A stretch of DNA of 64,000 bases from Janibacter cremeus (GTDB lineage: Bacteria > Actinomycetota > Actinomycetes > Actinomycetales > Dermatophilaceae): assembly GCF_013409205.1 (NCBI RefSeq), contig NZ_JACCAE010000001.1:1612001-1676000 (forward strand), in the 5' to 3' direction. Shown here in pieces: positions 31,978 to 41,935 of this stretch (positions are counted from its first letter, which is position 1; each line of letters begins with the position of its first letter). The notes under the pieces were generated by a model. It searched no databases. It saw only the letters and a program-made list of their open reading frames with translations, and was not told the origin of the DNA. Both the position numbers and the translations under genes were made by a program.

Positions 31978-33453
31978 ATGGAGGCCAGCTGGATCTGGAT
32001 CGGTATCGCGATCTACGTCGCGATCGCACTCGTCACCGCCTTCCTCTCCAGAGAGGGCACCTCGAAGAGCATGTCCGACTACTTTCTCGGAAACCGTCGG
32101 ATGGGTGGCTTCGTCTCGGCGATGAGCTACAGCGCCACGACGTACAGCGCCTTCATGCTCGTCGGACTCGCGGGGCTGACCTACTCGGGCGGAGTGGGCG
32201 CTCTCGGGTTCGAGCTGATCTACCTGTGCGGCGTGACCCTCGTCGTGGTCTTCGGCCCACGATTTTGGCTGGTGGGGCAGAAGTACGGGTACGTCACCCC
32301 CTCGGAGATGCTCGGGCACCGGTACGACAGCCGGCCCGTCGCCGTGGTCACCGCGCTGACCAGCTGTGTGTTCCTGATCCCGTACGCCGCGGTGCAGCTG
32401 GCAGGTGTCGGCTACCTGGTCAGTGGCATGAGTGACGGCGCAGTCAGCTTCACGGCGGGCACGATCCTGGCCACCGTGATGGCCATCGTGTTCTCGCTGG
32501 TCGCCGGGCTGCGTTCGGTCGCCTGGACCGACTCCCTGCAGGCGATCATGATGATCATCAGCGCCACCCTGGTCGTCGTCTTCGTCATCTACCGACTCGG
32601 CGGCGCCGGCGACTTCTTCAGCTCGCTCAGCACCGACCACAGCGGGGCGCTCTCCGTCCCGGGCAACGGGTTCTTCACCTTCAGCGTCTTCCTCGGCCTG
32701 ACCCTCCCCTGGATCTTCTTCAGCATCTCCAACCCCCAGGTGAGCCAGCGTCTCTACACACCGCGTTCGATGCGCGACCTGCGAACGATGCTCCTGGGAT
32801 TCATGGTGTTCGGCTTCATCTACACCCTGGTGTCGGTCGTCTGGGGCTTTGCGGCACTGCAGCGCTTCCCCGACCTGGCCACGGGCGACCTGGCGACCCC
32901 GATGCTGCTCGCCTCCGATCTGGTCCCCACGGTCTTGGGTGTCATCGTGATGATCGGCATCATCGCGGCAGCCGTCTCCACCATCGACTCGATCATGCTC
33001 ACCCTTTCCTCGATGGTCACGCGTGACGTCTACCGGGTCGTCAAGGCCGACTCCACGGAACGTCAGCAGCTCGTCGTGGGCAAGTTCATCCTGCCGATCA
33101 TCGCCCTGCTGGCCTTCGGGTTCGCCCAGCTCGAGATCAACCTGATCGCAGTGCTGTCCGTCTCCGCGTCCGCAGGCCTGCTGGTCCTGGTTCCACCCAT
33201 CGTCGGCGCCTTCTTCTGGAAGCGGGGAACCGCTCCGGGCGTCATCTGCGCCACCGTCGTGGCCGGTGGAGTCGTGCTCGTCCTCGAGCTGACCTCCACC
33301 CGGTTGCTGGGTCAGGGCAGCGGTGTGTGGGGTCTGCTCCTCTCGCTCGCGCTCTTCATCGGAGTGAGTCTGGCGACACCGGCGCCACAGGCTCGGGCTG
33401 CCGACTTCCTGGGGCACGTCACGGACAGCCTGCGCAAGCACAAGGCCGTTTAG
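31978..33453 (+). CDS. Sodium:solute symporter, DUF3311-associated
   Basis: 491 residues, about 13 membrane segments. SMSDYFLGNRRMGGFVSAMS is the SSS entry motif, SYSATTYSAFMLVG lies in the first broken helix, VVTALTSCVFLIPYAAVQLA and AAAVSTIDSIMLTLSSMVTR (the sodium-site helix) follow. The layout with a small upstream membrane protein parallels YhdT/PanF, so a carboxylate or vitamin is a possible substrate, but this is an inference. It is distinct from the symporter at 16990, which has its small partner downstream. Confidence 0.88.
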   Translation: MEASWIWIGIAIYVAIALVTAFLSREGTSKSMSDYFLGNRRMGGFVSAMSYSATTYSAFMLVGLAGLTYSGGVGALGFELIYLCGVTLVVVFGPRFWLVGQKYGYVTPSEMLGHRYDSRPVAVVTALTSCVFLIPYAAVQLAGVGYLVSGMSDGAVSFTAGTILATVMAIVFSLVAGLRSVAWTDSLQAIMMIISATLVVVFVIYRLGGAGDFFSSLSTDHSGALSVPGNGFFTFSVFLGLTLPWIFFSISNPQVSQRLYTPRSMRDLRTMLLGFMVFGFIYTLVSVVWGFAALQRFPDLATGDLATPMLLASDLVPTVLGVIVMIGIIAAAVSTIDSIMLTLSSMVTRDVYRVVKADSTERQQLVVGKFILPIIALLAFGFAQLEINLIAVLSVSASAGLLVLVPPIVGAFFWKRGTAPGVICATVVAGGVVLVLELTSTRLLGQGSGVWGLLLSLALFIGVSLATPAPQARAADFLGHVTDSLRKHKAV

Positions 33454-33460
33454 CCCGCTG

Positions 33461-33493
33461 CCGCCCGGACGTCACCCCCGGCGGCCCGGGCGG
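33461..33493. terminator. Hairpin between symporter and convergent MFS gene
   Basis: CCGCCCGG (33461-33468) and CCGGGCGG (33486-33493) pair across 17 bases. The right arm lies within the 3' end of the MFS gene. Confidence 0.4.
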
Positions 33494-34974
33494 GAGTGCC
33501 GCATCTGTTCGAGCCCGATCGCGGACAGGGCCCCGACCACCAGCACCCCCGCCGGAAGCAGCATCGACTCGGCGAAGGCAGCCGACAGGGACTCGGCGAC
33601 CTGTGGCGGCAACTCTGCCGCCCCCTTCGCGACCATGCCCTCCGCTCCGCCGGCGAACTGCTGCGCGGCACCCGTCCCCATGTGCGCGGCGATCCGGGCG
33701 GACATCATGGCCGCGATGGCCGCCGAGCCGATGACGGCACCCACCTGACGGGTGGCGTTGTAGACCCCTGATCCGGCGCCGGCCTGGTGCAACGGCAGGT
33801 TGCGGTTGGCGGTCGTGGCGAGCGGGCCCCAGACGAATGCGCCGGTGATCCCGATGAAGGTCACTGTGACGAGGACCGCCCACAGCGGAGAGTGCGGAGT
33901 CATCAGTGCGGCGAGCACGAAGAGGGTGACCGCGAACCCGCCGAGCCCGATGGTGGGCAGAACCCGCGGGTGGATCCGGTCGACGAGGTGTCCGACCCAG
34001 CGCGCCAGCAGGACGGCGGCGATGCCCTGCGGGGCGATGATGAACGCCGCCCCGGTGGGCGAGAAGCCACGCACCGTCTGCAGCCACACGAGCAGCGGGA
34101 ACATCATCGCGGTGACGGCCAGGCTCATCATCGTGATGGCGACGTTGGCCAGCGAGAAGTTGCGGTCCCGGAAGAGGCCGAGCGGCACGAGCGGTTCCTT
34201 CGGCCCGCGCGCCTGCCACGCGATGAAGGCGACGAGCACGAGGAGCCCGGCAGCGATCAGCATCGGCACGGTGACCGGTCCGACGATCCGTCCCCAGTCG
34301 TGGCCCTCGCCCTCCTGCAGGCCGAAGATCACCAGGAAGAGACCGACCGCGGAGAGCACGACCCCGACCCAGTCCATCGCGTGCGCGTGGGTGCGCAGCG
34401 ACGGCACGAGCCGCACCGCCATGACCATGCCGATGAGGCCGACGGGGACGTTGATGAAGAAGATCCACTCCCAGCCGAAGGCGTCCAGGAGCAGCCCGCC
34501 GAGCAACGGCCCCACGAGGAAGGCGACGCCCGCGGTGGCACCCCACAGGGCCATGGCCGACCCCCTCCGCTGAGGTGGGAAGGTCCGGGTGATCACGGCC
34601 ATCGTCTGCGGGGTCATCAGCGATGCGCCCAGGCCCTGCACGACACGGGCGGCGACGAGCCAGTGGATCGTCGGGCTGAAGCCGCAGGCGAGCGAGGCGA
34701 GGGTGAAGATCGTCAGGCCGACGAGATAGATCCGCTTGGGGCCGTAGCGATCCCCGAAGCGTCCGGTGATCAGCAGCGGCACCGCGTAGGCCAGCAGGTA
34801 GGCGCTCGTCACCCACAGGACCGGCTCGATCCCCGCGTCGAAGGACTCCATCAGTGCCGGCGTCGCGATCGAGACGATCGACACGTCGACGAGGATCATG
34901 AAGAAGCCGATGACCAGCGCCCACAGCGCCGGCCACGGGTTGTCGGGGAAGTCGTTCCCCTGCGTGACGGTCAT
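33472..34974 (-). CDS. MFS multidrug transporter, DHA2 (14-helix) family
   Basis: 500 residues. DVSIVSIATPALMESFDAGI in helix 1 and the cytoplasmic loop GRFGDRYGPKRIYLVG (motif A) are typical of drug/H+ antiporters; GLGASLMTPQTMAVITRTFP and GATAGVAFLVGPLLGGLL (motif C, antiporter) follow. About 14 membrane segments. The start at 34974 precedes helix 1; the frame is open upstream but overlaps the SCO6745-type gene. It is the last gene of a leftward group with the SCO6745-like and MobA-like genes. Substrate unknown. Confidence 0.88.
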   Translation of the reverse strand: MTVTQGNDFPDNPWPALWALVIGFFMILVDVSIVSIATPALMESFDAGIEPVLWVTSAYLLAYAVPLLITGRFGDRYGPKRIYLVGLTIFTLASLACGFSPTIHWLVAARVVQGLGASLMTPQTMAVITRTFPPQRRGSAMALWGATAGVAFLVGPLLGGLLLDAFGWEWIFFINVPVGLIGMVMAVRLVPSLRTHAHAMDWVGVVLSAVGLFLVIFGLQEGEGHDWGRIVGPVTVPMLIAAGLLVLVAFIAWQARGPKEPLVPLGLFRDRNFSLANVAITMMSLAVTAMMFPLLVWLQTVRGFSPTGAAFIIAPQGIAAVLLARWVGHLVDRIHPRVLPTIGLGGFAVTLFVLAALMTPHSPLWAVLVTVTFIGITGAFVWGPLATTANRNLPLHQAGAGSGVYNATRQVGAVIGSAAIAAMMSARIAAHMGTGAAQQFAGGAEGMVAKGAAELPPQVAESLSAAFAESMLLPAGVLVVGALSAIGLEQMRHSRPGRRG

Positions 34975-35006
34975 GGGGCTCGACGCTACGCCCGCCCGAT
35001 CACCCG

Positions 35007-35849
35007 TCAGGCGAACACCCCCTGCGGGAAGGCGCCGTTGTCCCGGGCCTGACGCGCCCAGGGCCGGCCCAGCTCCGCCAGTCGGGTGGCGCCCTCCTCG
35101 CCGAGCGAGCCCCACGGCTGCGCGGCCATCCGATCGGTGGCCGCCTCCACCCGCCGACGAAGGGAGTGGCCCTCGTCGGTGAGTCCGCCCTGCGGAGTCA
35201 TCAGGCGCCGCTCGACGAGTGCGGCCCGAGTGGCCTGCCACTCCTCCTCGCTCCATCCGCGGGTCTTCTGCGCGGCCGTCACGGTGAAGCCGCGGCCCGT
35301 GGCGGTGTGCGTCACCAGGGCCTCGAGGGCGGAGAGTCCCTCGCCCAGCAGGGCCGCGATGTGTCCGTCCCCGCGGTGCTCACGCAGGATCGTCAGGGCG
35401 TGGAAGAGCACGAGGTGCGCCTCCTTCGGCCACGGCAGGTCCGCGTGGGCGGCCGAGAGCGGTCGACCGGCCACCGAGCAGGCCTGTGCCGCAGCGCGGG
35501 CCAGCTCGGCCGCCTCGGCGACGTCGTCCGGGTCGAGGTCGGGCAGGAGGCGCTGCCATGCCCGGGAGATGCCGCGGTAGCGGGCCGCCGTGACCTCCTG
35601 TGGCGAGGCCAGCTCCCAGACACCGGCCACGTGGTGCGCGACGAGTGAGGGGTTGAAGACGAAGAACGTCGCGGCCACGGTTCCCGGCGAGGCGGCACCC
35701 AACGGAGCCGAGCGGGAGGCGAAGTAGCACTGTCTGCCCTTCGTCAGGCCGACCTGCGTGAGCTCCTCCTGCACCTCGGGGGCGAAGTAGCCGAAGGCAT
35801 GGAGGGTCTCCAGGGAGCGGGCGATGCGACCTGCGGCGTGGGGGTCCAT
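35007..35849 (-). CDS. SCO6745-family protein
   Basis: 280 residues, soluble, largely helical. The sequence, including HAFGYFAPEVQEELTQVGL, FNPSLVAHHVAGVWELASP and the C-terminal winged-helix-like LVERRLMTPQGGLTDEG, corresponds to the actinobacterial SCO6745 family of unknown function. The C-terminal third resembles a helix-turn-helix domain that could bind DNA. It begins 9 bases after the MobA-like stop and ends 32 bases before the MFS gene, all leftward, so an operon is likely. Confidence 0.75.
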   Translation of the reverse strand: MDPHAAGRIARSLETLHAFGYFAPEVQEELTQVGLTKGRQCYFASRSAPLGAASPGTVAATFFVFNPSLVAHHVAGVWELASPQEVTAARYRGISRAWQRLLPDLDPDDVAEAAELARAAAQACSVAGRPLSAAHADLPWPKEAHLVLFHALTILREHRGDGHIAALLGEGLSALEALVTHTATGRGFTVTAAQKTRGWSEEEWQATRAALVERRLMTPQGGLTDEGHSLRRRVEAATDRMAAQPWGSLGEEGATRLAELGRPWARQARDNGAFPQGVFA

Positions 35850-35858
35850 GCCCCCTGT

Positions 35859-36440
35859 CTACCTCGTACGTCCACCCTCGGCCTCGGGGAAGTCGACGTC
35901 GAGACCGGACGCCAGGTCGGAGCACTCGACCTCCTGGGCTCCGTGGCGACGCAGGTAGGCGTTGGCGCCGCGGTCGCCGGCGAGCTGCGCGACCAAGGGC
36001 GCCCAGTGATCGCGACCGATGAGCGCGGGATGACCGGGGACGCCGTCGTAGACCGCGCGGGACAGGGTGGCGGGCCCGGCCCCCTTCGCCAGGAGACGAC
36101 GGGGGATGTCCGCCGTGACGTCAGGAAGGTCGACCAGGTGGACGAGCACGGCATCGACGTCGGGTCGGGCGCCCAGGTGGCGCAGGCCATGGGCGAGCGA
36201 GGCGCCGATCCCCTCGTCCCAGCCGGGGAAGATCAGGTGAGGCACTCCGGGCACGAGCTCGGCCCCGCGGCCACCGCATGCGCCGAGAACGACGGTCACG
36301 TCATCGCAGCCGCCGTTGCGGAGCACGCCCAGGGACCGCGCCAGCCAGGACGTGCCGTCGGGGTCGGTCATCAGTGCCTTGGGCGCCCCCATCCGTCGCC
36401 CCGCCCCCGCCGCGAGGACCAGCCCGCTCACGTTCGCCAT
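35859..36440 (-). CDS. MobA-like nucleotidyltransferase (molybdenum cofactor type)
   Basis: 193 residues. LVLAAGAGRRMGAPKAL is the nucleotide-binding signature of the MobA/MocA group, and VLVHLVDLPDVTADIPRRLL holds the metal-binding aspartate. The group transfers CMP or GMP to molybdopterin; no other molybdenum cofactor gene is near, so another sugar-nucleotide role is possible. TACGCT begins 12 bases upstream of the ATG on the coding strand, suggesting a leaderless message. First gene of the leftward group with SCO6745-like and MFS genes. Confidence 0.8.
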   Translation of the reverse strand: MANVSGLVLAAGAGRRMGAPKALMTDPDGTSWLARSLGVLRNGGCDDVTVVLGACGGRGAELVPGVPHLIFPGWDEGIGASLAHGLRHLGARPDVDAVLVHLVDLPDVTADIPRRLLAKGAGPATLSRAVYDGVPGHPALIGRDHWAPLVAQLAGDRGANAYLRRHGAQEVECSDLASGLDVDFPEAEGGRTR

Positions 36441-36464
36441 GCCGCCAGCGTAGGACGCCCCCGC

Positions 36465-36554
36465 ATACGAACTACTGCAGGCAGTACCTGGTATCGCGTG
36501 CAGTAGTTCGAGGCACTGCCGACGATACGTACTGCTGCCTGCAGTAGTTCGTAT
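36465..36554. repeat. Long inverted repeat with three copies of a GCAGTAGTTCG element
   Basis: ATACGAACTACTGCAGGCAG (36465-36484) is complementary to the right arm that ends at 36554, with a two-base insertion near the inner end of the right arm. A third half-element GCAGTAGTTCG lies at 36500-36510. The left arm contains the dyad TACTGC-AG-GCAGTA (36473-36486). It occupies the gap between the MobA-like and TetR genes. Confidence 0.75.
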
Positions 36555-36557
36555 CCC

Positions 36558-36608
36558 TTGACCATCGACTGAACCGACGTTTAGTATGCTGAACATGAGT
36601 TCAGTCGA
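36558..36608 (+). promoter_or_regulatory. Promoter and TetR operator of the exporter operon
   Basis: TTGACC (36558-36563) and TAGTAT (36582-36587), spaced 18, form a near-consensus promoter with +1 at or beside the ATG at 36595. TCGACTGAAC (36565-36574) and GTTCAGTCGA (36599-36608) are perfect reverse complements lying between -35 and -10 and over the start codon, as expected for a TetR autoregulatory operator. Confidence 0.75.
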
Positions 36609-37248
36609 CGATCGCACTGCGCGAGCCCGGGTACGGGACGCAGCGCTCGAGCTCTTCGCCGAGCGGGGTGAGGACGCGGTGACGATGCGCCAGGTCGCCG
36701 AGCGCGCCGATGTCTCGGCGGCGCTCGTCGTCCACCACTTCGGGTCCAAGGCGGGACTGCGCGAGGCGGTCGTCGACCACCTGCGCACCTGGATGGACGA
36801 CCTCTTCGACCTCTCGACCGACACCGGGGACGCGCAGGCCGGCGCCTGGTCCTCGATCGGCGACATGCTCCAGCAGGGCCTGCCCGAGAACTCCCCCGTC
36901 ATCCCCTACCTGCGCCGGCTGATGATGACCGGCGACCCGCTCGCCACCGAGCTGCTCACCGCGTGGCACCGCCGTACCGTCGAGATCTTCCGGGAGTGGG
37001 ACGCCGCCGGCACGCTCCTGGCCGGACCTGACCCGGAGACCCGTGCGGCCATGGCGATGTCCGCCGATCTGGGCACCCTCTTCCTCGCCGACCACTGGCG
37101 GCAGGTCCTGGGCTACGACCCGCTCCACGGGGAGGGACTCGCCCGCTGGGGCGAGGAGGCGATGCGCTTCTATGGCGCGATATTCCCCGCGACCGATACA
37201 CCGTTAGACCCCGCGATCGGGTCCCGACCCCCTTCGTCGAAGGAGTGA
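36595..37248 (+). CDS. TetR-family regulator of the adjacent ABC exporter
   Basis: 217 residues. The N-terminal domain has RVRDAALELFAERGEDAVTM, RQVAERADVSAALVVHHFGS and KAGLREAVVDHL, a complete TetR helix-turn-helix; the C-terminal ligand domain is variable. The ATG at 36595 is favoured over 36586 because the predicted transcript starts there, without a leader. The ABC ATPase follows 2 bases after the stop, so the regulator is in the same operon as its probable target, an efflux pump. Confidence 0.88.
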   Translation: MSSVDDRTARARVRDAALELFAERGEDAVTMRQVAERADVSAALVVHHFGSKAGLREAVVDHLRTWMDDLFDLSTDTGDAQAGAWSSIGDMLQQGLPENSPVIPYLRRLMMTGDPLATELLTAWHRRTVEIFREWDAAGTLLAGPDPETRAAMAMSADLGTLFLADHWRQVLGYDPLHGEGLARWGEEAMRFYGAIFPATDTPLDPAIGSRPPSSKE

Positions 37249-37250
37249 CC

Positions 37251-38185
<935 letters not shown>

Positions 38186-38189
<4 letters not shown>

Positions 38190-39778
38190 GCACCGCGGTC
38201 CACGCCTCCGGTGTCGGCATCAACCTGGGCGTCCAGTGGCGCACGGGCTGGAAGGCGCTCGCCGCATGGGTGCTCGGGCTCGTCGCCCTCGTGGCGATCA
38301 CGGCCGCGTCGATCACCAGCCTCTACGAGACCCCGGCGAAGCTGGCGACCTACGCCGACTCCTCCGACACCCCCGCGATCCGGATGCTCAACGGCGACGT
38401 CGCCGGGCTCCAGACGCTCGGCGGGGTCATGATGAACGAGCTCGGCTTCGTCGTCGGCTTCGCCATCCCGGTCCTGGCGATCTCCCTCACCGGCCGTGGG
38501 ACGCGAAGGGAGGAGGAGGCCGGCCGCCTCGAGCTCCTCCTCGCATCGCGGATGGGTCGGCAGGCCCCACTCGTCGCGACGGTACTGCTCGCCCTCGCGG
38601 CCCTGACCGCCCTCGGCGCCCTCACGGCACTGACCTTCATCGTGGCCGGCGCGGACACGACCGGCTCCCTCGTCTACGGGCTGGACCTCGTCCTGCTCGG
38701 CGCGGTCTTCGTCGGGATCACGGCGGTGCTGGCGCAGGCCTTCGGCCACATGCGCTCGGTCTGGGGAGTCGGGCTGGCCCTCGCCCTGGCCTCCTACATC
38801 GTGCGCGGTGCGGGGTCGGTGGACGGGACATGGGTCGTGTGGCTCTCCCCGCACGGCTGGTACGACCGGGCGGCGCCCTTCGGCGACCCGCAGGTGACCC
38901 CCTTCGTCGTCGGTGCGGTGGCGACGCTGGTGCTGTTCACCCTCGCCCTGCGTCTGTCCGCGCGCCGGGACGTCGGCGGCTCGCTCATCGCCGCGCGGAC
39001 CGGGCCGCACCGGGCCACCCCGTGGCTGCGCACCCCCTTCGGTCTGGCCGTGCGGGAACACCTGGGCACCACGCTCGGGTGGGCGCTGCTCGTCGCGATC
39101 CTCATGGGCACCTACGGCGCGCTCTCCCAGACGGTCATCGACGCCTTCGCGGGCAACCCCGAGCTGGCGGAGTTCATCGCCGGCGGTGGTGAGCAGATCG
39201 TCGAGTCGATGGCCGCGATGTTCGTCCTCCTGCTCGCGATGCTCGTCGGTGGCTACGTGCTGCAGTCGCTCGGCTCGCTGCGCAAGGAGGAGACCTCCGG
39301 ACGCCTGGAGCTGCAGCTGAGCGAGGCCCGCGGTCGGGTCGCCTGGACGGCCCCACACCTGGTCGTCCTCGCCCTGGGCACACTCATCGTCGGCGGCATC
39401 GGTGGCCTCGCCCTGGCCACCTCGACCGCCGCCTCCCTCGACGACGCCTCGTGGATCGGCACGCTCATGGGCGCGACGCTCGCCTACCTGCCGGTCATGC
39501 TCCTGCTCGCCGGGGTGTCCGTCGCGCTCTTCGGGTGGGCGCCGCCGATGCAGCCGGCGGTCTGGGCACTCTTCGCCGTCGCTGCCGTCCTGGCCTACAT
39601 GGGTCCCGGGCTCGACCTGCCCGAGGCACTCGTGCAGTGGTCGCCCTTCGGGCTCGTCGGCAACGTCCCCGCCGAGGACGTCGACGTCACCGGTTCACTC
39701 GTCGCGGGCGTCGTGGGTCTGGCCCTCCTCGGGCTCGGCGTCCTCGGCTTCACCCGCCGAGACGTCCCGCGTCGCTGA
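38186..39778 (+). CDS. ABC exporter permease (polyketide/multidrug type)
   Basis: 530 residues, about 12 membrane segments in two similar halves: each half has an RxEExxGRLELLL-type cytoplasmic motif (RREEEAGRLELLLASRMGRQ and RKEETSGRLELQLSEARGRV), the mark of the duplicated two-in-one permeases linked to TetR-ABC operons in actinobacteria. Translationally coupled to the ATPase by ATGA. The last 84 bases overlap the convergent gene at 39695-40513. Confidence 0.88.
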
Positions 39779-40513
39779 ACCGTCGGTGGCGGACCCCGAC
39801 CCGGCCGAGCCACCCGACCCCATCCTGGCCCGAAGCTCGTCCTGCTGCCGGCGACGCCTCATCTCGCGCCGGGCGAGCCAGAGGCCCAGGAGGATCGGCC
39901 ACACGTACTTCACCTTGTCCAGGAGCCGACGCAGCCAGTCCGGGACGTCGACGGAGGGAAGGGAGATCGAGGGCCACGGGAGCTGCGGCCAAGGGATGGA
40001 CGGCAGGTCGGGCCACGGGATCGCGGGCAGGCCGAGGTCCCAGTCGGGCAGGGAGACCCGGGACAGCAGCCAGGTGATGACGACCGCAGCGATGATCGGC
40101 ACGACGACCTTGCCCAGACCGCCGGCCACGTGGCGGGCCGCGTAGAGGCGCGGATTGGCGCGCATCTTCTCCTCACGCAGGGCGGCCGGGGAACCCGGCT
40201 CCGGCACGAGGTCGATGCCTGCGCTGCCGATGTAGGACGCCGCGCTCGCCTTCTCCCGGCCCCCCTCGAACCACGTCGCCCGCACCGGCTTGTTCAAGGC
40301 GGTGAACCGGACCCTCAGGGCCCCGGCGGTGTCCGCGAGGTCGTGGCCCTTGTCCGCGGACAGGTACAGGCTGTCCTCGGTGGTCGACTTCTTCGTGGCC
40401 ACCTGCTCGCCGTCGACCCACCACGTGGCCTCGTTGCTCCAGCCGTCCCCCACCGACGTCTCGACCCGGTGGTGGTGCCCGCCCACGGTGAGCTCGTAGA
40501 CCTGCGTCGCCAT
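39695..40513 (-). CDS. Membrane protein with Trp-Pro repeat segment, unknown function
   Basis: 272 residues. The first 120 form a soluble beta-rich domain (VYELTVGGHHHRVETSV, WWVDGEQVATKKS, RFTALNKPVRATWFEGG). One hydrophobic helix (KVVVPIIAAVVITWLLS) lies near 135-151. It is followed by a striking segment in which Trp-Pro and Leu-Pro alternate (LPAIPWPDLPSIPWPQLPWP) and then a second short hydrophobic stretch and a basic, then acidic C-terminus. No family recognised. The 3' end overlaps the ABC permease gene by 84 bases. The start at 40513 gives MATQVYELTV; an upstream ATG three codons earlier is possible. Confidence 0.7.
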   Translation of the reverse strand: MATQVYELTVGGHHHRVETSVGDGWSNEATWWVDGEQVATKKSTTEDSLYLSADKGHDLADTAGALRVRFTALNKPVRATWFEGGREKASAASYIGSAGIDLVPEPGSPAALREEKMRANPRLYAARHVAGGLGKVVVPIIAAVVITWLLSRVSLPDWDLGLPAIPWPDLPSIPWPQLPWPSISLPSVDVPDWLRRLLDKVKYVWPILLGLWLARREMRRRRQQDELRARMGSGGSAGSGSATDGSATRDVSAGEAEDAEPEEGQTHDARDE

Positions 40514-40669
40514 GGGAGCCATCCCATCACCGCCGGTGCCGGGACGCATCAGCCGAAGGTCCCCCTTCGCCCCTCCCTTGGTCTGTACCCATCCGCACGG
40601 CCCCGGTGCGCCTCCCCCAGCCCGGGGCGCAACCGACCCTAGAATCGGGGTGACGCTGTCCACAACGAG

Positions 40670-41935
40670 GTGCCCGTGAAGATCAAGAACGACCCGATCT
40701 ACGTCCGTCGCCGACGGATCGTCCTCGCGGTGGTCGTCGCCATCGCCGTCGTCCTCGTGCTGCTCGTCGGTTCCCTGGTCGTCGGCACCGAGGGTGAGCC
40801 GTCGGCGGAGGCCGCGTCGTCGACGAGCACCGCAGCCGAACCCACTCAGCCAACGGAGGTCGAGTCCCCTGCGCCGGAGGACTCGCCGGCCACACCCCAG
40901 GGCGAGTCGGCCGCCGCGGCCGAGACCGATCTGGTGCGCGTCCAGCGCCTCACCGGGGAGATGGCACCGAAGTCGGTCGTCGCCTCAGCCAAGGGCCAGA
41001 TCTTCGCGCAGAACATGATGTACCGGCACACGGTCAGCGTCTTCACCGCCGACGGGGCCCTGCAGAAAACCATCGACGACTCGGTCGAGCTCGCCGACTT
41101 CGGCATCGAGGGCCATCCGGGCACCAGCAAGGGCGCGCCGGTCGAGATGGCCTTCTCTCCCGACGGCGAGACCGCGTGGGTGAGCAACTACTCGATGTAC
41201 GGGGAGAACTTCCTGCCCGAGGGCAAGGACGCGTGCGCAGGGCCGAAGGGCGTCTCGGACAGCTACGTCTACAAGATCGACACGTCGTCCCTGGAGATCG
41301 TCGACGTCATCGAGGTGGGCGCGGTGCCGAAGTACGTCGCCGCCACCCCCGACGGCAAGCAGGTGTTGGTGTCCAACTGGTGCTCGATGGACCTCAGCGT
41401 CATCGACGTCGAGCAGGGCGAGGTCACCTCGACCATCCCACTCGGTGGCGACAACCCCCGCGGGATCGAGGTCTCCCCGGACAGCTCCACCGCCTACGTC
41501 GCGCTCATGGGCTCCGACCGCACCGTCTCCGTCGAGCTGGCCTCGGGTGAGGTGGACGCCGACTTCACCGACACCGGCGACGGTCCCCGCCACCTCGTGC
41601 TCTCCCCCGAGGGCGAGCACCTCTACGTCACGAACAACAACAGCGGCACGGTCAGCGAGGTCGACGCCGCGACGGGTGAAGTCACCCGAGAGGTCGCCGT
41701 CGGCACCCAGCCCCGCTCGATGGCGATGAGCCCGGACGGCGGCGCCCTCTACGTCGTCAACTACAACGACGCCACGATGAGCAAGGTCGCCACCGAGGAC
41801 TTCGAGGTCATCCAGACCGTCAAGACCGACCCGCACCCGATCGGCATCACCTACGAACCGACCGAGCAGCGCGTCTGGGTCGCCAACTACGGCGGCTCGA
41901 TCATCGTCTTCGACGACTCCCGTACGGTCGACTGA
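40670..41935 (+). CDS. Membrane-anchored YVTN-type beta-propeller protein
   Basis: 421 residues. Basic N-terminus, one signal-anchor helix (residues 19-40), an Ala/Glu/Pro/Ser linker to about 85, then seven-bladed propeller repeats with the recurring pattern SPDG or TPDG, a strand, and a V-x-N-x-G or S-N end (AFSPDGETAWVSNYSM, ATPDGKQVLVSNWCS, SPEGEHLYVTNNNSGTV, SPDGGALYVVNYND). The domain faces outward. Propellers of this class bind proteins or ligands, sometimes as quinohemoprotein-like scaffolds; no catalytic residues seen. GTG start at 40670, with GTG 40676 as alternative. The lipid kinase follows directly. Confidence 0.8.
   Translation: MPVKIKNDPIYVRRRRIVLAVVVAIAVVLVLLVGSLVVGTEGEPSAEAASSTSTAAEPTQPTEVESPAPEDSPATPQGESAAAAETDLVRVQRLTGEMAPKSVVASAKGQIFAQNMMYRHTVSVFTADGALQKTIDDSVELADFGIEGHPGTSKGAPVEMAFSPDGETAWVSNYSMYGENFLPEGKDACAGPKGVSDSYVYKIDTSSLEIVDVIEVGAVPKYVAATPDGKQVLVSNWCSMDLSVIDVEQGEVTSTIPLGGDNPRGIEVSPDSSTAYVALMGSDRTVSVELASGEVDADFTDTGDGPRHLVLSPEGEHLYVTNNNSGTVSEVDAATGEVTREVAVGTQPRSMAMSPDGGALYVVNYNDATMSKVATEDFEVIQTVKTDPHPIGITYEPTEQRVWVANYGGSIIVFDDSRTVD

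Noticed and set aside
40600-40628. GCCCCGG/CCGGGGC pairing between the divergent membrane-protein and propeller genes
   Set aside because: Arms of seven bases with a 15-base loop are expected by chance at this GC content, and divergent starts do not need a terminator.
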